DNA of 64,000 nt, taken from positions 1-64,000 of the forward strand of contig CAINDA010000041.1 in assembly GCA_903847205.1 (NCBI GenBank), written 5' to 3'. A model generated the notes under the pieces. The model ran no database searches. It was not told where the DNA came from and saw only the letters and a program-made list of their open reading frames with translations. The position numbers were made by a program, and so were the translations under genes. This stretch comes from an uncultured Bacteroidota bacterium (GTDB lineage Bacteria; Bacteroidota; Bacteroidia; 2-12-FULL-35-15). Positions 1-8,767 of this stretch are shown in pieces. The stretch's first letter is position 1, and every line of letters begins with the position of its first letter.

Positions 1-139
1 AAAACTAAAGGAAGATTAATCAATCCTTAAATTAGATTAAGGTTCTTTTAAAGTAAAAATGTTACCTAATAGTTACCCAAGCACTCTCACTCCCCTTGAG
101 AAGCCCCACCAATAGGCTGAAGTGATAAAATTGAAATTT

Positions 140-288
140 AGAGCCTGTTTAAATTTTATTCAAAACTATTATTATACCTGCCTTCATTCTCCAGTGCGCT
201 CAAATTGGCAAACGCGCGACTTCATTTCGAGCGCAGTGAGAAACGTGTGAAAGGTAATAGAATTGATTTTAAAAAATAAACAGGCTCT
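140..288. repeat. Small inverted-repeat element, MITE-like
   Basis: The ends are a 12-bp perfect inverted repeat, AGAGCCTGTTTA at 140-151 and TAAACAGGCTCT at 277-288. Similarity continues inward imperfectly for roughly 40 bases on each side. There is no ORF inside the 149 bp. No clear target-site duplication is visible. It could be a non-autonomous transposable element or a large hairpin downstream of the minus-strand gene that ends at 297. The rest of bases 1-296 shows no gene. Confidence 0.4.
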
Positions 289-296
289 TTGTAAAA

Positions 297-1061
297 TTAT
301 TTTTTAGTTAAGACTTTTTTTGCAAAGGCTGCTGAAGGCTTTAAAAAATAAGAGATTCTTAAACCGATAAAATTACCAGTGCTGGTAAATGAGTGTTCGT
401 ATAGCTGATTGTCAACCGTGTATTTTACGTTCGCTGTTGTCATTTCGCTGAAACCGAGGTTGAAAATTAAAGCTGCATTAAGCAATGAGCCTGATTTAAA
501 AACTTTTTCTCTGGCAACAGACCAGCGGAACAGCATATAGGCACCGCCTTTGGATGCTGCGGTTGAAGTAAGGTAATCAGAATTTGTGCTGCCCTCATTT
601 GTTTTATCAAAACTGCTGTTAATAGTTTTTCCATCCACTATAGTGGGCACTAAACCTGCTCCAATCAGCCATCTTGAGTTTTTACAGTTTGGATTAAATT
701 TGTAAAACACCATTGCAGGCATTTCAATTTTACCAAAATCGCTGTTTATAATTGAGAACTGTTTCGATTTATCCAGGAAAGAATAATTTTCTGCTAAGGC
801 AAACTCATACCCGGTTGATGTAAAACCTAAACTTGACATTCCCATCCAATGATTATTATAATCATAACGAACAATAAAGTCGATGCCGGGAGTTGCAAAA
901 GCATTTTGCTGAAACCTTGCATTTGCCTCGGACATGCCGCCATAAAATTTAGATTGATTTCCATTGACACCAAATGAAGCTCCGAATCTCCAGCTTTTGG
1001 TTTCCTGTGCATTAACTGTGAGTGTTAAAATGCCTGCTGATATTAATATTAATTTTTTCAT
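297..1061 (-). CDS. Secreted outer-membrane beta-barrel-like protein
   Basis: A 254-residue protein with a signal peptide (about residues 1-19, ending VNAQ). The mature part alternates polar and aromatic/hydrophobic residues, as in transmembrane beta strands, with motifs such as FGASFGVNG, WLIGAGLVPT and FIGLRISYFLK near the C-terminus. This pattern fits the small outer-membrane barrel proteins common in Bacteroidota, so an outer-membrane location is inferred. No ligand or transport substrate can be read from it. It starts 71 bp downstream of a truncated ECF sigma-factor reading frame on the same strand, which may once have been its regulator. The ATG follows an A-rich stretch and there is no Shine-Dalgarno site. 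Confidence 0.7.
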   Translation of the reverse strand: MKKLILISAGILTLTVNAQETKSWRFGASFGVNGNQSKFYGGMSEANARFQQNAFATPGIDFIVRYDYNNHWMGMSSLGFTSTGYEFALAENYSFLDKSKQFSIINSDFGKIEMPAMVFYKFNPNCKNSRWLIGAGLVPTIVDGKTINSSFDKTNEGSTNSDYLTSTAASKGGAYMLFRWSVAREKVFKSGSLLNAALIFNLGFSEMTTANVKYTVDNQLYEHSFTSTGNFIGLRISYFLKPSAAFAKKVLTKK

Positions 1062-1132
1062 AGCTGTTGGTTTTATTGGTTTATACGTATATGACGTCTG
1101 ATATAGTTTTTAATTTCGTTAATTTGTTCGGA

Positions 1133-1318
1133 TTAAAATTGAAAGTGTCCTTTTGGACTTGAATTAATTTTTACGTTATCTTTTCTGATCCACAACTTTA
1201 CAAATACATCCTGAACAACATTTTCTGCAATGATTTTATCTTTAACAATAGGCATAACAATCTTGCAAAGATCATTGTAATGCTCATCAAATAAAGATTT
1301 GAATTCAGATTCGTTCAT
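1133..1318 (-). pseudogene. Truncated ECF sigma-70 factor, region 2 only
   Basis: The 61 codons match the N-terminus of ECF sigma factors: FKSLFDEHYNDLCKIV, then AENVVQDVFVKLW, which is the conserved region 2 core-binding helix (the E..V.DVF.KLW pattern). The frame stops right after SPKGHFQF. Family members run about 170-200 residues and need region 4 to bind the -35 element. The 71 bp left before the next gene holds no helix-turn-helix in any frame, so the C-terminal two thirds is gone. It is best read as a remnant. A small core-binding peptide that acts as an anti-regulator cannot be excluded. Confidence 0.7.
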
Positions 1319-1364
1319 TTGACATGATAAATTTCAGGGGTTAATTAAACCTGGGAAACAGTTT

Positions 1365-1856
1365 TTACTTTTTGTTTTCAAGCCTGTTTAAAATTTCAAG
1401 GATATTTTTATTCTGCTCGCTTAAAACAGAATTCTGTCCCTGAAGCACATCGTTTTGTTGCTGCAGGTGCTGCAAAATAACTTCGATTTCGAGCTCAGCT
1501 TTGGTATTCACTTCAAAGTCCGCTTCGGCTCTTGCTTCGGCATGCTGCGATTGAAGATTCTGGCCTATCATTAATAAAGGCATCAGAAAAATTTGAATCA
1601 TGTTAGATAAAAACAGCCAAAATACACATGCCGGAAAAGGATCGAATTTATATTGCTCAGGAGCCATTATATTCCAGCCGAGCCATCCTATTGTCCAGAT
1701 AAAAATGGTAATGAAAAAACCCATTGTACCAACCTTGTCGGTTATTTTAACTGCTAATCGGTTAAGAGGAGACATGCCTTCTTTATGTTCAATATTAACA
1801 TTACGGATTGGGCCGCTCGCAGCTCTTAATTCTGCAATTGATTTTATTTCTGCCAT
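1365..1856 (-). CDS. DUF1003 family inner-membrane protein
   Basis: A 163-residue protein with two predicted transmembrane helices, around residues 43-63 (GFFITIFIWTIGWLGWNIM) and 75-97 (CVFWLFLSNMIQIFLMPLL). After these comes the family signature of DUF1003 proteins, GQNLQSQHAEARAEADFEVNTKAE. The last 40 residues are Gln/Asn/Leu-rich and look like a coiled coil (LQQQNDVLQGQNSVLSEQ). Its molecular function is unknown to me. The topology suggests a short hairpin in the cytoplasmic membrane with a long cytosolic coiled-coil tail. It lies 46 bp upstream of the sigma-factor remnant on the same strand. Confidence 0.85.
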   Translation of the reverse strand: MAEIKSIAELRAASGPIRNVNIEHKEGMSPLNRLAVKITDKVGTMGFFITIFIWTIGWLGWNIMAPEQYKFDPFPACVFWLFLSNMIQIFLMPLLMIGQNLQSQHAEARAEADFEVNTKAELEIEVILQHLQQQNDVLQGQNSVLSEQNKNILEILNRLENKK

Positions 1857-1949
1857 GATTTTAGATTCTTGTTTTAGGTTGTTAGTCAGCTGTAGTTTTT
1901 GTGTTGTTAGATTTTTGATTTAATTGTTTAAACGCTTCGTGCTTCGTGT

Positions 1950-2816
1950 TTAGTTATCAGTGATTATTAATTTTTCTGATATTAAAACTTTATTATCCTG
2001 CATCAGGCGAATGAAATACAGCCCGCTTAATAGATCACCACGGCTGAAAGATACTGACTGGCCCGAAATGTTATTTATTCGTTTTGCTTCCTGTCCGCAT
2101 GCAGTATAAACTATCAGAGATGCATCTTTTAAAATTTCATTTGAATGCAGTGTTGCTTCGGAGATTAATGGATTTGGGTAAACTCCAGTAGTTTCCATAT
2201 TATTTATTTCATCAACTGAGGTCATTACATTACTAGTTATTTTATTAGTATGAGTCCAGGTATGCGTTTCAGAACTTGTATTATCGACGCCGCTCAAAAG
2301 AAAGTTATAGGTGCCGATATGAAGCCCTTCGCCGTACCAGGGATTCATAAAATAAATATTGTTTCCGCTAATACCATGGCCAACAATAAAGTGACCTCCG
2401 CCTGATGTCCAGCCCCAGCGGATCACAAACAATCTGTTGTTCTGAATTTCTGCGGCTATTTCAGTGAGCGTAAGCGGATTTGCAACACCTGTATTTTGAA
2501 TATTGCCGAAGTGAATTAAAATATCCTGAATACTGCCTGCATAGCCGTAATTATAGTTCCAGTAATTACAGCCCTGTGTTGCATTTGTGCAGCAGTTAAC
2601 TGTGCCGTAATTGTTAGCTGTTGCAGTGGTTCTTGTATATTCAGCTATATCACACTGGGAATGAACAAAGCCGTAATAATCAAGAACAGTTTTTGAACAT
2701 CCTGCCCAGCACCATTGATTATTCAGCTGTTCGTTATTAGTTACATTTAATACCTGAGCCTTGATAGAAAAAAGAAGGCAGGCTTGCAGTGCTAAAAGCA
2801 GCATTAATTTTTTCAT
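1950..2816 (-). CDS. Secreted papain-like cysteine protease with T9SS sorting domain
   Basis: The 288-residue product begins with a signal peptide (1-20, ending SIKAQ). The catalytic domain spans about 25-195. NNQWCWAGC at 32-40 gives a candidate oxyanion Gln34 and nucleophile Cys36. GGGHFIVGHGI supplies His142 and MNPW supplies Asn158, completing a papain-type triad like that of C70/C39-like bacterial peptidases. Extra cysteines (CCTNATQGC) may form disulfides outside the cell. Residues about 215-288 are a type A T9SS sorting domain (VYPNP at its start, GLYFIRL near the end), so export through the outer membrane is expected. A 211-residue secreted protein is encoded 23 bp upstream in the same direction and is probably co-transcribed. 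The substrate is unknown. Confidence 0.8.
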   Translation of the reverse strand: MKKLMLLLALQACLLFSIKAQVLNVTNNEQLNNQWCWAGCSKTVLDYYGFVHSQCDIAEYTRTTATANNYGTVNCCTNATQGCNYWNYNYGYAGSIQDILIHFGNIQNTGVANPLTLTEIAAEIQNNRLFVIRWGWTSGGGHFIVGHGISGNNIYFMNPWYGEGLHIGTYNFLLSGVDNTSSETHTWTHTNKITSNVMTSVDEINNMETTGVYPNPLISEATLHSNEILKDASLIVYTACGQEAKRINNISGQSVSFSRGDLLSGLYFIRLMQDNKVLISEKLIITDN

Positions 2817-2839
2817 GGGATTATTTATTTATTCATTTT

Positions 2840-3475
2840 CTATTTACCATCATTTTCCAGCCCGGCTGCCCTCATTGTTTCATCATAAAAAACGGCAATT
2901 TTTGTTTTTACCGGCAGCCCTTCATTCAATGAAAAAACGGGCTGTATCGATTTTGTATTAATCTCGGTAAAATCAGAATCATGGTTCTGCCCGCAGATAG
3001 CGGGGAAATTAATTGTAATGTAATCCTGCTTCAGGTAAGTGTTTCGGATGATAACACGCTGTGTTACTGCGTTTGGATATAATTTTTCGAACTCTTGTAT
3101 TTTTTGTGCGAGTATATTTCCTCCAAAATCAACAAGCTTTGCCTGGTCTTTAATAATTTTTAATGTAAGCAGCGAAATAAAATGCCCATCTACTGAAATA
3201 GGGACGCGCCATTCGTTACCGGAAATAAACATCAATTTATCATTTTTCTCAGAAACATAATAGGTTTGATAAGGCTCTTCAATTTTTATTTTTGAAAAAT
3301 CACTCCTCTTGTTAAAGCCATAGTCCTTTTCCCTGCCTTCCGGTATGAGGTTAAGGAAATAAAGTGCTTTTTGAGAAGCTTCTTCCTTAATCATCGAAAT
3401 AGTATTAATGTTTTGTGCAATTAGTTTTGCCGAAATAAAAAAGACTAGCAATAGATAGGAAGTTTTCTGTTTCAT
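2840..3475 (-). CDS. Secreted protein of unknown function, partner of the adjacent protease
   Basis: I do not recognise this 211-residue protein. It has a clear signal peptide (about 1-20, ending KLIAQ) and no sorting domain or membrane segment in the mature part, so a periplasmic location is likely. Notable stretches are EGREKDYGFNKRSDFSKI and YQTYYVSEKNDKLMFISGNEWRVPISVDG. The end of the gene lies 23 bp before the start of the cysteine-protease gene, on the same strand. The fixed pairing of a small periplasmic protein with a T9SS-exported protease suggests a chaperone, separate propeptide or inhibitor that keeps the enzyme inactive before export. That role is inference from context only. 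Confidence 0.6.
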   Translation of the reverse strand: MKQKTSYLLLVFFISAKLIAQNINTISMIKEEASQKALYFLNLIPEGREKDYGFNKRSDFSKIKIEEPYQTYYVSEKNDKLMFISGNEWRVPISVDGHFISLLTLKIIKDQAKLVDFGGNILAQKIQEFEKLYPNAVTQRVIIRNTYLKQDYITINFPAICGQNHDSDFTEINTKSIQPVFSLNEGLPVKTKIAVFYDETMRAAGLENDGK

Positions 3476-3655
3476 GATAATTGTTTTAATTTTTAATTTA
3501 GTACTCTTTATTATAGTTACTGCCTTTATTATTATGGCAGCACAGTGGAATGCGTAAACTTAATTAATTTTTAGCAGGCTTCAAAAACAAATATAAAGGA
3601 GAGAGGGCGCTTAACAATTTATCTTTGATTACCTCCTTGGGGCCGGCCTAGATTT

Positions 3656-5119
3656 TCATTTTTGACCTTCCAAAATTAATGCTGCTTTATTTACAAACTC
3701 CGACATGTTTTGATATTCGTTATTTGATAAAATTATTATAGTTTTTTCTTTGTCAATAAAATGTAATATAAAAGTATGGTACCCCGGCCAGGCGCCTGAA
3801 TGATAGGCTATGTTCTCAAACTTGCCGTCGCACTGTAATTCCCAGCCGTTTCCATAATTAATTTCTTCGCCCGACTTAAGTTTAGCTTTTGTAAATGCTT
3901 TATCTAATGTGCTTTTCAACACTAATTTATTTTCCCTTAATCCCTTGTCCCAAAGATACAAGTCCGAAATTGTAGAATTAACATCACCATCTCCGGTAAT
4001 AGCATCCATGTAAATAACAAAATCATAGTTGGGGAGAATATCCGGAAGTACATGTTTTTTCAAGCTGTCGGAATAAACATAACCATAGGCGTAATTGTTA
4101 ATTGATTCATGTTTAGTTCTTCTGGTGTTATATACGCGGGTGTTTTTCATGTGCAGCGGCTCAAAGATGTTTTTGGAAAGGTAATCACCATAGGTCATTC
4201 CCGATACTTTTTCGATGATTACAGAAAGCATGGCGTAGCCTGTATTGCTGTATTCATATTTTTTGCCGGGCTTAAAAAGTATTTTTGGTTTATACTTTTG
4301 GAAGCATGTAACAATATCATAATTAGAAGCATACTTTGTTTTGTCCCAATGTTTATCAAGCATTTCAAAGTAATCTGGTATGCCTGAGGTATGAGTCAGC
4401 AGATTTTCAATTGTAATATTTTTGTAAGGTAATCCTAGAATATATTTTTGAATGGTATCGGTATATTTTAATTTACCCTGCTCTGCCAGCATCATAATGG
4501 CCATTGCAGTGAACTGTTTACTGCATGACGCGAGCTCAAACATTGAGCTGTCGTTCAGAGGTGTTTTGTTTTCGTAATTTGAATAGCCGGTGCAGTTTTT
4601 ATAAATTACTTTTCCATTGTTTGCTGCCAACACGCAGCCATTAAAATGCCCTCCTTTGTTTTTGAGCTGTACAAGACTGTCAATGCTGTGCTTTATTGAA
4701 TTGTCGGAAGCTGAATTTGTGTTTGATTTTGGATATAATAACTTAACAGATTGATGGCTGAAGCCAATTATTTTATTTTTTTTTGTAAACTCAAAACCCA
4801 TATTTTCTCTCACTGTAGTATCGCCGCTATACACTAACTCTACAGAAACTTTAGAGGCTGTAATGTTTTTAATGCTTAGGACTGAAGCATTTCCATCCAT
4901 AGCATTCTGGGCTCCAAACATCTCTTTGGTTTTCCATTCAGATAAAACTAATTTCATTATCCAATGAAAGGAGCTTCGCATTTTTTTATAATCATGTTTG
5001 TTGTATCCGTCAAAAAAATTAGTAATAGCTGTTATTTGTCCATTTGGCAAGGGCTGCTGTGCAATGGCAAAACTGCTTAGGCTGAGAATAAAAACAAAAG
5101 TAAAAACACTTATTTTCAT
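3656..5119 (-). CDS. Serine beta-lactamase-like hydrolase (class C/PBP4*/EstB type)
   Basis: The 487-residue protein has a signal peptide (about 1-20). An NTF2/SnoaL-like N-terminal part (about 25-130) comes before the catalytic domain (about 145-485). The three class C motifs are visible: S198-C-S-K201 (SxxK), YSN in KKYEYSNTGYAM, and the HSG triad in IAYHSGAWPGYH. Proteins of this type are D,D-peptidases, esterases or beta-lactamases; the sequence does not say which. The HxG third motif, rather than KTG, leans towards esterase or peptidase. It is a single gene with 180 bp to its downstream neighbour and a hairpin terminator about 90 bp upstream that belongs to the preceding gene. Confidence 0.85.
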   Translation of the reverse strand: MKISVFTFVFILSLSSFAIAQQPLPNGQITAITNFFDGYNKHDYKKMRSSFHWIMKLVLSEWKTKEMFGAQNAMDGNASVLSIKNITASKVSVELVYSGDTTVRENMGFEFTKKNKIIGFSHQSVKLLYPKSNTNSASDNSIKHSIDSLVQLKNKGGHFNGCVLAANNGKVIYKNCTGYSNYENKTPLNDSSMFELASCSKQFTAMAIMMLAEQGKLKYTDTIQKYILGLPYKNITIENLLTHTSGIPDYFEMLDKHWDKTKYASNYDIVTCFQKYKPKILFKPGKKYEYSNTGYAMLSVIIEKVSGMTYGDYLSKNIFEPLHMKNTRVYNTRRTKHESINNYAYGYVYSDSLKKHVLPDILPNYDFVIYMDAITGDGDVNSTISDLYLWDKGLRENKLVLKSTLDKAFTKAKLKSGEEINYGNGWELQCDGKFENIAYHSGAWPGYHTFILHFIDKEKTIIILSNNEYQNMSEFVNKAALILEGQK

Positions 5120-5208
5120 TTTTCTCTATTTTGTTTTATTGAAGACACTTTCATAATACAATAAAATGAGCCTTTGAAGGATATTATTTTATGCTGAAAA
5201 GTAAATAA

Positions 5209-5240
5209 AAAATTCTCTTTCCATTGAGAAAGAGAATTTT
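5209..5240. terminator. Hairpin terminator between two minus-strand genes
   Basis: A 13-bp perfect stem (AAAATTCTCTTTC at 5209-5221 and GAAAGAGAATTTT at 5228-5240) with a 6-base loop is flanked by T runs in both directions. It lies just after the minus-strand gene ending at 5264 and before the gene that starts at 5119. Its stem sequence CTCTTTC..TTGAGAAAGAG recurs at 6391-6410. Confidence 0.75.
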
Positions 5241-5263
5241 TTTTATCTGTTTTATTCACTATT

Positions 5264-6271
5264 TCAGTTGCCGTTTCTTAAATCGTCAAGTTTTTTTCTA
5301 TAAATGAGGGCATTTGCTTCAGAGCCTGTTGTATAATAAATTCCAAAAAGTGCAGTAAGAACATTTTTGTTTTTTGGGGCAAGCTGATATGTTTTCAGCG
5401 CATACGGCAGTGCTTTTCTCATTGGAGGAGATACGTTATATTTTTCATACTCTTGCGGTTTAACACACTCTAGCAGCTTTTCGATGCTTGGTATTTGCGT
5501 GTTTGGGTTCGACCAGTCAACTGTATTTGCAATTTCAACTTGTTTACAATATTCACCTTTTCCTAAATTTTCAACTGCCTGATTGAAATAGTAAATCATG
5601 GTATTGTAATTTGCTGTATAATTATTTGAATCAACCTGAAGTATTTGTTTAAAGTATTGAAAGCCTTTATCAGCGAAAGAATTGTTTGCTTTTTTGTTTT
5701 GTTCATAGAATCTATAACAAGTTGAACCTATAGCACAATTGAATTCAATATCAGTAGAAGAAGGTGACAATGAATCCATAATTAAAAGAGTTTTTTTGAA
5801 ATTGGAATAATAATACTCTGCAGAATCTATTTGAAATTTATCCAGTGCTGCTGAGGCAGAGTTATGGTTTAAAATTAATATAAACTTCAGGACAGTTTTG
5901 CTCTCATCATTAATTGATAATCCAGTAATTTTAGCAGATAATTTTGCTTTGGACATATAAAACAAACAAGAATCATAATCATTATTGCTATGATTTTTTT
6001 TATATTTTTCTTTAAATATAAAACCCTTATAATAATATTTAGAATATGATGGTAAAAAATCGTTGTTCTTCGACAGCGTATCGACTAAATTTAATGCAGC
6101 AGTAAAATTGTTTTTTGAAATTTGGGCCGTAATTTTTTCGTCAAACGCTTTCATGTTTCCAAAATATGAAGCCTGTGAAAAGCCTGCAAAAAAAGTAAAA
6201 CATAAAAACATTGTAAGGAAAAGCTTTTTAGCAATACCGCATAAATAATTTGTGGTAATTGAGTTTTTCAT
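5264..6271 (-). CDS. Secreted TPR-like protein of unknown function
   Basis: A 335-residue protein with a long N-terminal signal segment (about 1-32, LFLTMFLCFTFFAGFSQA). The mature part is all-helical in appearance. It has repeated helix-pair patterns such as FTAALNLVDTLSKNNDFLPSYSK, FQYFKQILQVDSNNYTANYN and LPYALKTYQLAPKNKNVLTAL, which fit degenerate tetratricopeptide repeats. Such proteins usually serve as protein-binding scaffolds in the periplasm or at the outer membrane. No enzyme motif is visible. The gene stands alone, ended by the hairpin at 5209-5240. Confidence 0.65.
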   Translation of the reverse strand: MKNSITTNYLCGIAKKLFLTMFLCFTFFAGFSQASYFGNMKAFDEKITAQISKNNFTAALNLVDTLSKNNDFLPSYSKYYYKGFIFKEKYKKNHSNNDYDSCLFYMSKAKLSAKITGLSINDESKTVLKFILILNHNSASAALDKFQIDSAEYYYSNFKKTLLIMDSLSPSSTDIEFNCAIGSTCYRFYEQNKKANNSFADKGFQYFKQILQVDSNNYTANYNTMIYYFNQAVENLGKGEYCKQVEIANTVDWSNPNTQIPSIEKLLECVKPQEYEKYNVSPPMRKALPYALKTYQLAPKNKNVLTALFGIYYTTGSEANALIYRKKLDDLRNGN

Positions 6272-6576
6272 TTTAATTAGAATTTTAGCGATATATAAAT
6301 TTAAGTGGAAAGTTTAAAGATATATAATTAAATTCAAAATTCTATTTTGAAATAAATACGAGGATATATTAAATGTAAGGTCAAAAAAAACTCTTTCCGT
6401 TGAGAAAGAGATTTTATTTTAACTTGTTTATCAGAAGAAGTAAAAAAATAATGAGTTAATGTTCATTATACATACGAAATAAATTCAGAGTTCAACCGAT
6501 TGGTTTTATTGAATGACTTTGGATATTTGTTTTAACCTGTCTTTAAAAGCTTTGCAGGAGGCAAACCCAGGAAGTA
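6272..6576. other. Intergenic region with a terminator module
   Basis: This 305-bp gap holds no gene. It contains a hairpin with stem CTCTTTC (6391-6397) and GAAAGAG (6404-6410). An A run lies on one side and a T-rich stretch on the other, followed by TTAACTTGTTTAT. It probably ends transcription of the minus-strand gene that stops at 6577. Nothing else stands out. Confidence 0.6.
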
Positions 6577-8367
6577 TTATTTCTTTATTATTTTTCTTGT
6601 CCAGATTTTGTCAGCTTGTTTTATGTTGATTAAATAAATTCCGTTTGTGAAACTTGAAATATCAATAACAATTTTGTCAGTTGTTTTTACCAGCAACTCA
6701 CCGAGCGGTGAATAGATTTCAAGACTGAAATTTTGGCTTGGAAACGGAGGACTTATGTTTATTATATTTTCCGAAGGATTCGGAAAAATAGTTAAACCTC
6801 CAATATCGCTGTTTTCATTAATACCTGTAGTGCTTATATTATAGCAGGCAGAAGTATCAGTGCAGCCGTTCTGCGATATAATAACTTTATAACTTCCGCT
6901 GGCAGATGCAGTAAAAGTTTGTGTGGTCTGGCCTGCAATTATTCCATTTATACTGCTGCAATTTAACCATTGATAGGCAGCTGGTGCTGCAATTGCACTT
7001 AAGGCCGGGCCCGAAACAGTGACTGCGTTATTAATTGTATTTATAGTTAAATTAGTTGTAACTGTGCTGTCGCAGCCAGTCGTTGATGAAGTTAAAACAT
7101 CTGTGAATGTTCCTGCAGTATTATGTACTGCTGCTCCAATGGTTATACTATGCCCTGCACAAAGAGTAAGAGTTTGAGTACTGCTTAATACCGGCAGCAC
7201 TGTGATTGTTTTTACAGCAGCATTAGTGCAGCTGTTTCCGCCTGTACCAGTAACAGAATATGTTGCAGTTGCGGTTGGGATAAATGCAGTACCATTTATA
7301 ATGCCGCCTGACCATGTATAAGAAGCAGCTCCGCTGCCGGTAAGTGTAACAGAAGCTCCGGCACAAACAGTTGCGGATGATGCATTGGCTGCAACCGGTG
7401 TACAGCTGCTATTGGTTTCTGCAAGCCAAATTGTGGCATTCATGATTAGTCGTTCATGATTTCCGGCGGCATCTGATGTCCAGCCGTTATATAGAACATC
7501 ATTAGGATCACCGGTGCCGTCATCAGGAGGCGAACTATCGCCGATGGCTGCAACTTTACCAAGTCCAAAGCGTGCATAAGCAGCCATTGCACCCGTTGCT
7601 CCAAAGGTAGAACCAGTTTTGTACACAACCGCTTTTACTGTGCTGTTGTGTGTTGTATTCAAAGTCATTGATGTACCGTTGCTCCACTTTACTTCCGTAA
7701 CATTTCCCATAGGCCCATGAAGTAATGAGTCATTTGGTAAATTTGGTACGTTGGTTGATGTTTCAGAAAAATTGGCTGAATCAAAAGTAATTCCGAAAGG
7801 ATTATTCTGCACAGAATTATTAGTCATCAGGTCATTCCATATATGCGGAGAATCCCAGCCGTCATTATTCCTATCTGAAACAGTGTGATCAGAAATCATA
7901 AATAAGCCGCCGCCATTTTGTACAAAATGCATTATAGCTGTTTTTTCGGAGGCAGAAAAAACAATATTGGGTTCATCAATTATAAAAACTTTGTAGTTGG
8001 ATAAATCCTGAACATTGGAAGTATTGCCGTAAGTAATTGGAACATTATATGGCAGCGTTTCAACCTGGTATCCTTTTTTTGCACAATCAACACCCCATGC
8101 TGAAAGAGATCCTTCCCAGTATGTTTCAGGTGTGCTGCTTGTAATACCTGACTGTGGAGGAGATGGGAAACGCTGCGGATTTGATTCGTTTCCCGAACCT
8201 ATTGCGGCAGGGCCGTTTCCATAACCAATATTATGCAGATCGGAATCAATTACCCAATCAGCATTGCCGGCAGTTTCTGCTTTTGTGGCATCAAATAAAA
8301 TTTTTATCTGTGCATCAATTATATTATTTGAAAATAATATTATAGCTAAAATGAATATTTTTCTCAT
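6577..8367 (-). CDS. T9SS type A cargo with ThuA/DUF4350-like domain
   Basis: The 596-residue protein has a signal peptide (about 1-19). Residues about 22-315 resemble a secreted glutamine-amidotransferase-like (ThuA/DUF4350) fold: ILFDATKAETAGNADW at the start, LSNYKVFIIDEPN, FVQNGGGLFMISDH and LGKVAAIGDSSP. Two or three Ig/SprB-like beta repeats follow (about 320-510) with paired cysteines such as VCAGASVTLTG and LCAGHSITIG. The end (about 520-596) is a type A sorting domain (IFPNPSENIINIS, GIYLINIKQ, basic end RKIIKK). It is therefore predicted to be exported and anchored or released at the cell surface. Catalytic activity is not established, since no nucleophile Cys of active amidotransferases is evident. 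Confidence 0.75.
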   Translation of the reverse strand: MRKIFILAIILFSNNIIDAQIKILFDATKAETAGNADWVIDSDLHNIGYGNGPAAIGSGNESNPQRFPSPPQSGITSSTPETYWEGSLSAWGVDCAKKGYQVETLPYNVPITYGNTSNVQDLSNYKVFIIDEPNIVFSASEKTAIMHFVQNGGGLFMISDHTVSDRNNDGWDSPHIWNDLMTNNSVQNNPFGITFDSANFSETSTNVPNLPNDSLLHGPMGNVTEVKWSNGTSMTLNTTHNSTVKAVVYKTGSTFGATGAMAAYARFGLGKVAAIGDSSPPDDGTGDPNDVLYNGWTSDAAGNHERLIMNATIWLAETNSSCTPVAANASSATVCAGASVTLTGSGAASYTWSGGIINGTAFIPTATATYSVTGTGGNSCTNAAVKTITVLPVLSSTQTLTLCAGHSITIGAAVHNTAGTFTDVLTSSTTGCDSTVTTNLTINTINNAVTVSGPALSAIAAPAAYQWLNCSSINGIIAGQTTQTFTASASGSYKVIISQNGCTDTSACYNISTTGINENSDIGGLTIFPNPSENIINISPPFPSQNFSLEIYSPLGELLVKTTDKIVIDISSFTNGIYLINIKQADKIWTRKIIKK

Positions 8368-8767
8368 GAAAATATATAAGGTTTATAATAAATTTTCAAT
8401 AAATGTATATTTCGATTCTGTATTAATCCTGCGTTAATTCTGTGTTAATTCTATTTTATCTTAATGATTTGAAGCTCTAATTCATAAAACAAACAGCATG
8501 GGAAAAGCCCCGTGCGACAATGAAAGGAGGCATTTGTTTGTAACTTGTTTATTGAAAACTGATGAAATAATAAGCGGTTAAACGCCTCGCGGGCTGCATA
8601 ACCCCAATTTTAAACGCAGCCTTTTCGGATGACATTTGAACGACAACTGCCAAATAAATTATTTGACAAAGGCTGTCTCATTAGGCTTGTCCGGCTGAGT
8701 AAATAATTTTTCTTTAGCCATCCGTAATCTATAGAAGTTATTAATTTTACGGCAATAACCGCACAAT
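8368..8767. other. Divergent intergenic region with hairpin elements
   Basis: This 400-bp gap separates two divergent genes. It holds a copy of the recurring module AACTTGTTTATTG ... AATAAGCGGTT (8542-8579). A GCTGC/GCAGC hairpin lies near 8595-8623, and CAAATAAATTATTTG, a near-perfect palindrome, at about 8651-8665. I found no convincing TAnnTTTG promoter box for either gene. Confidence 0.5.
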
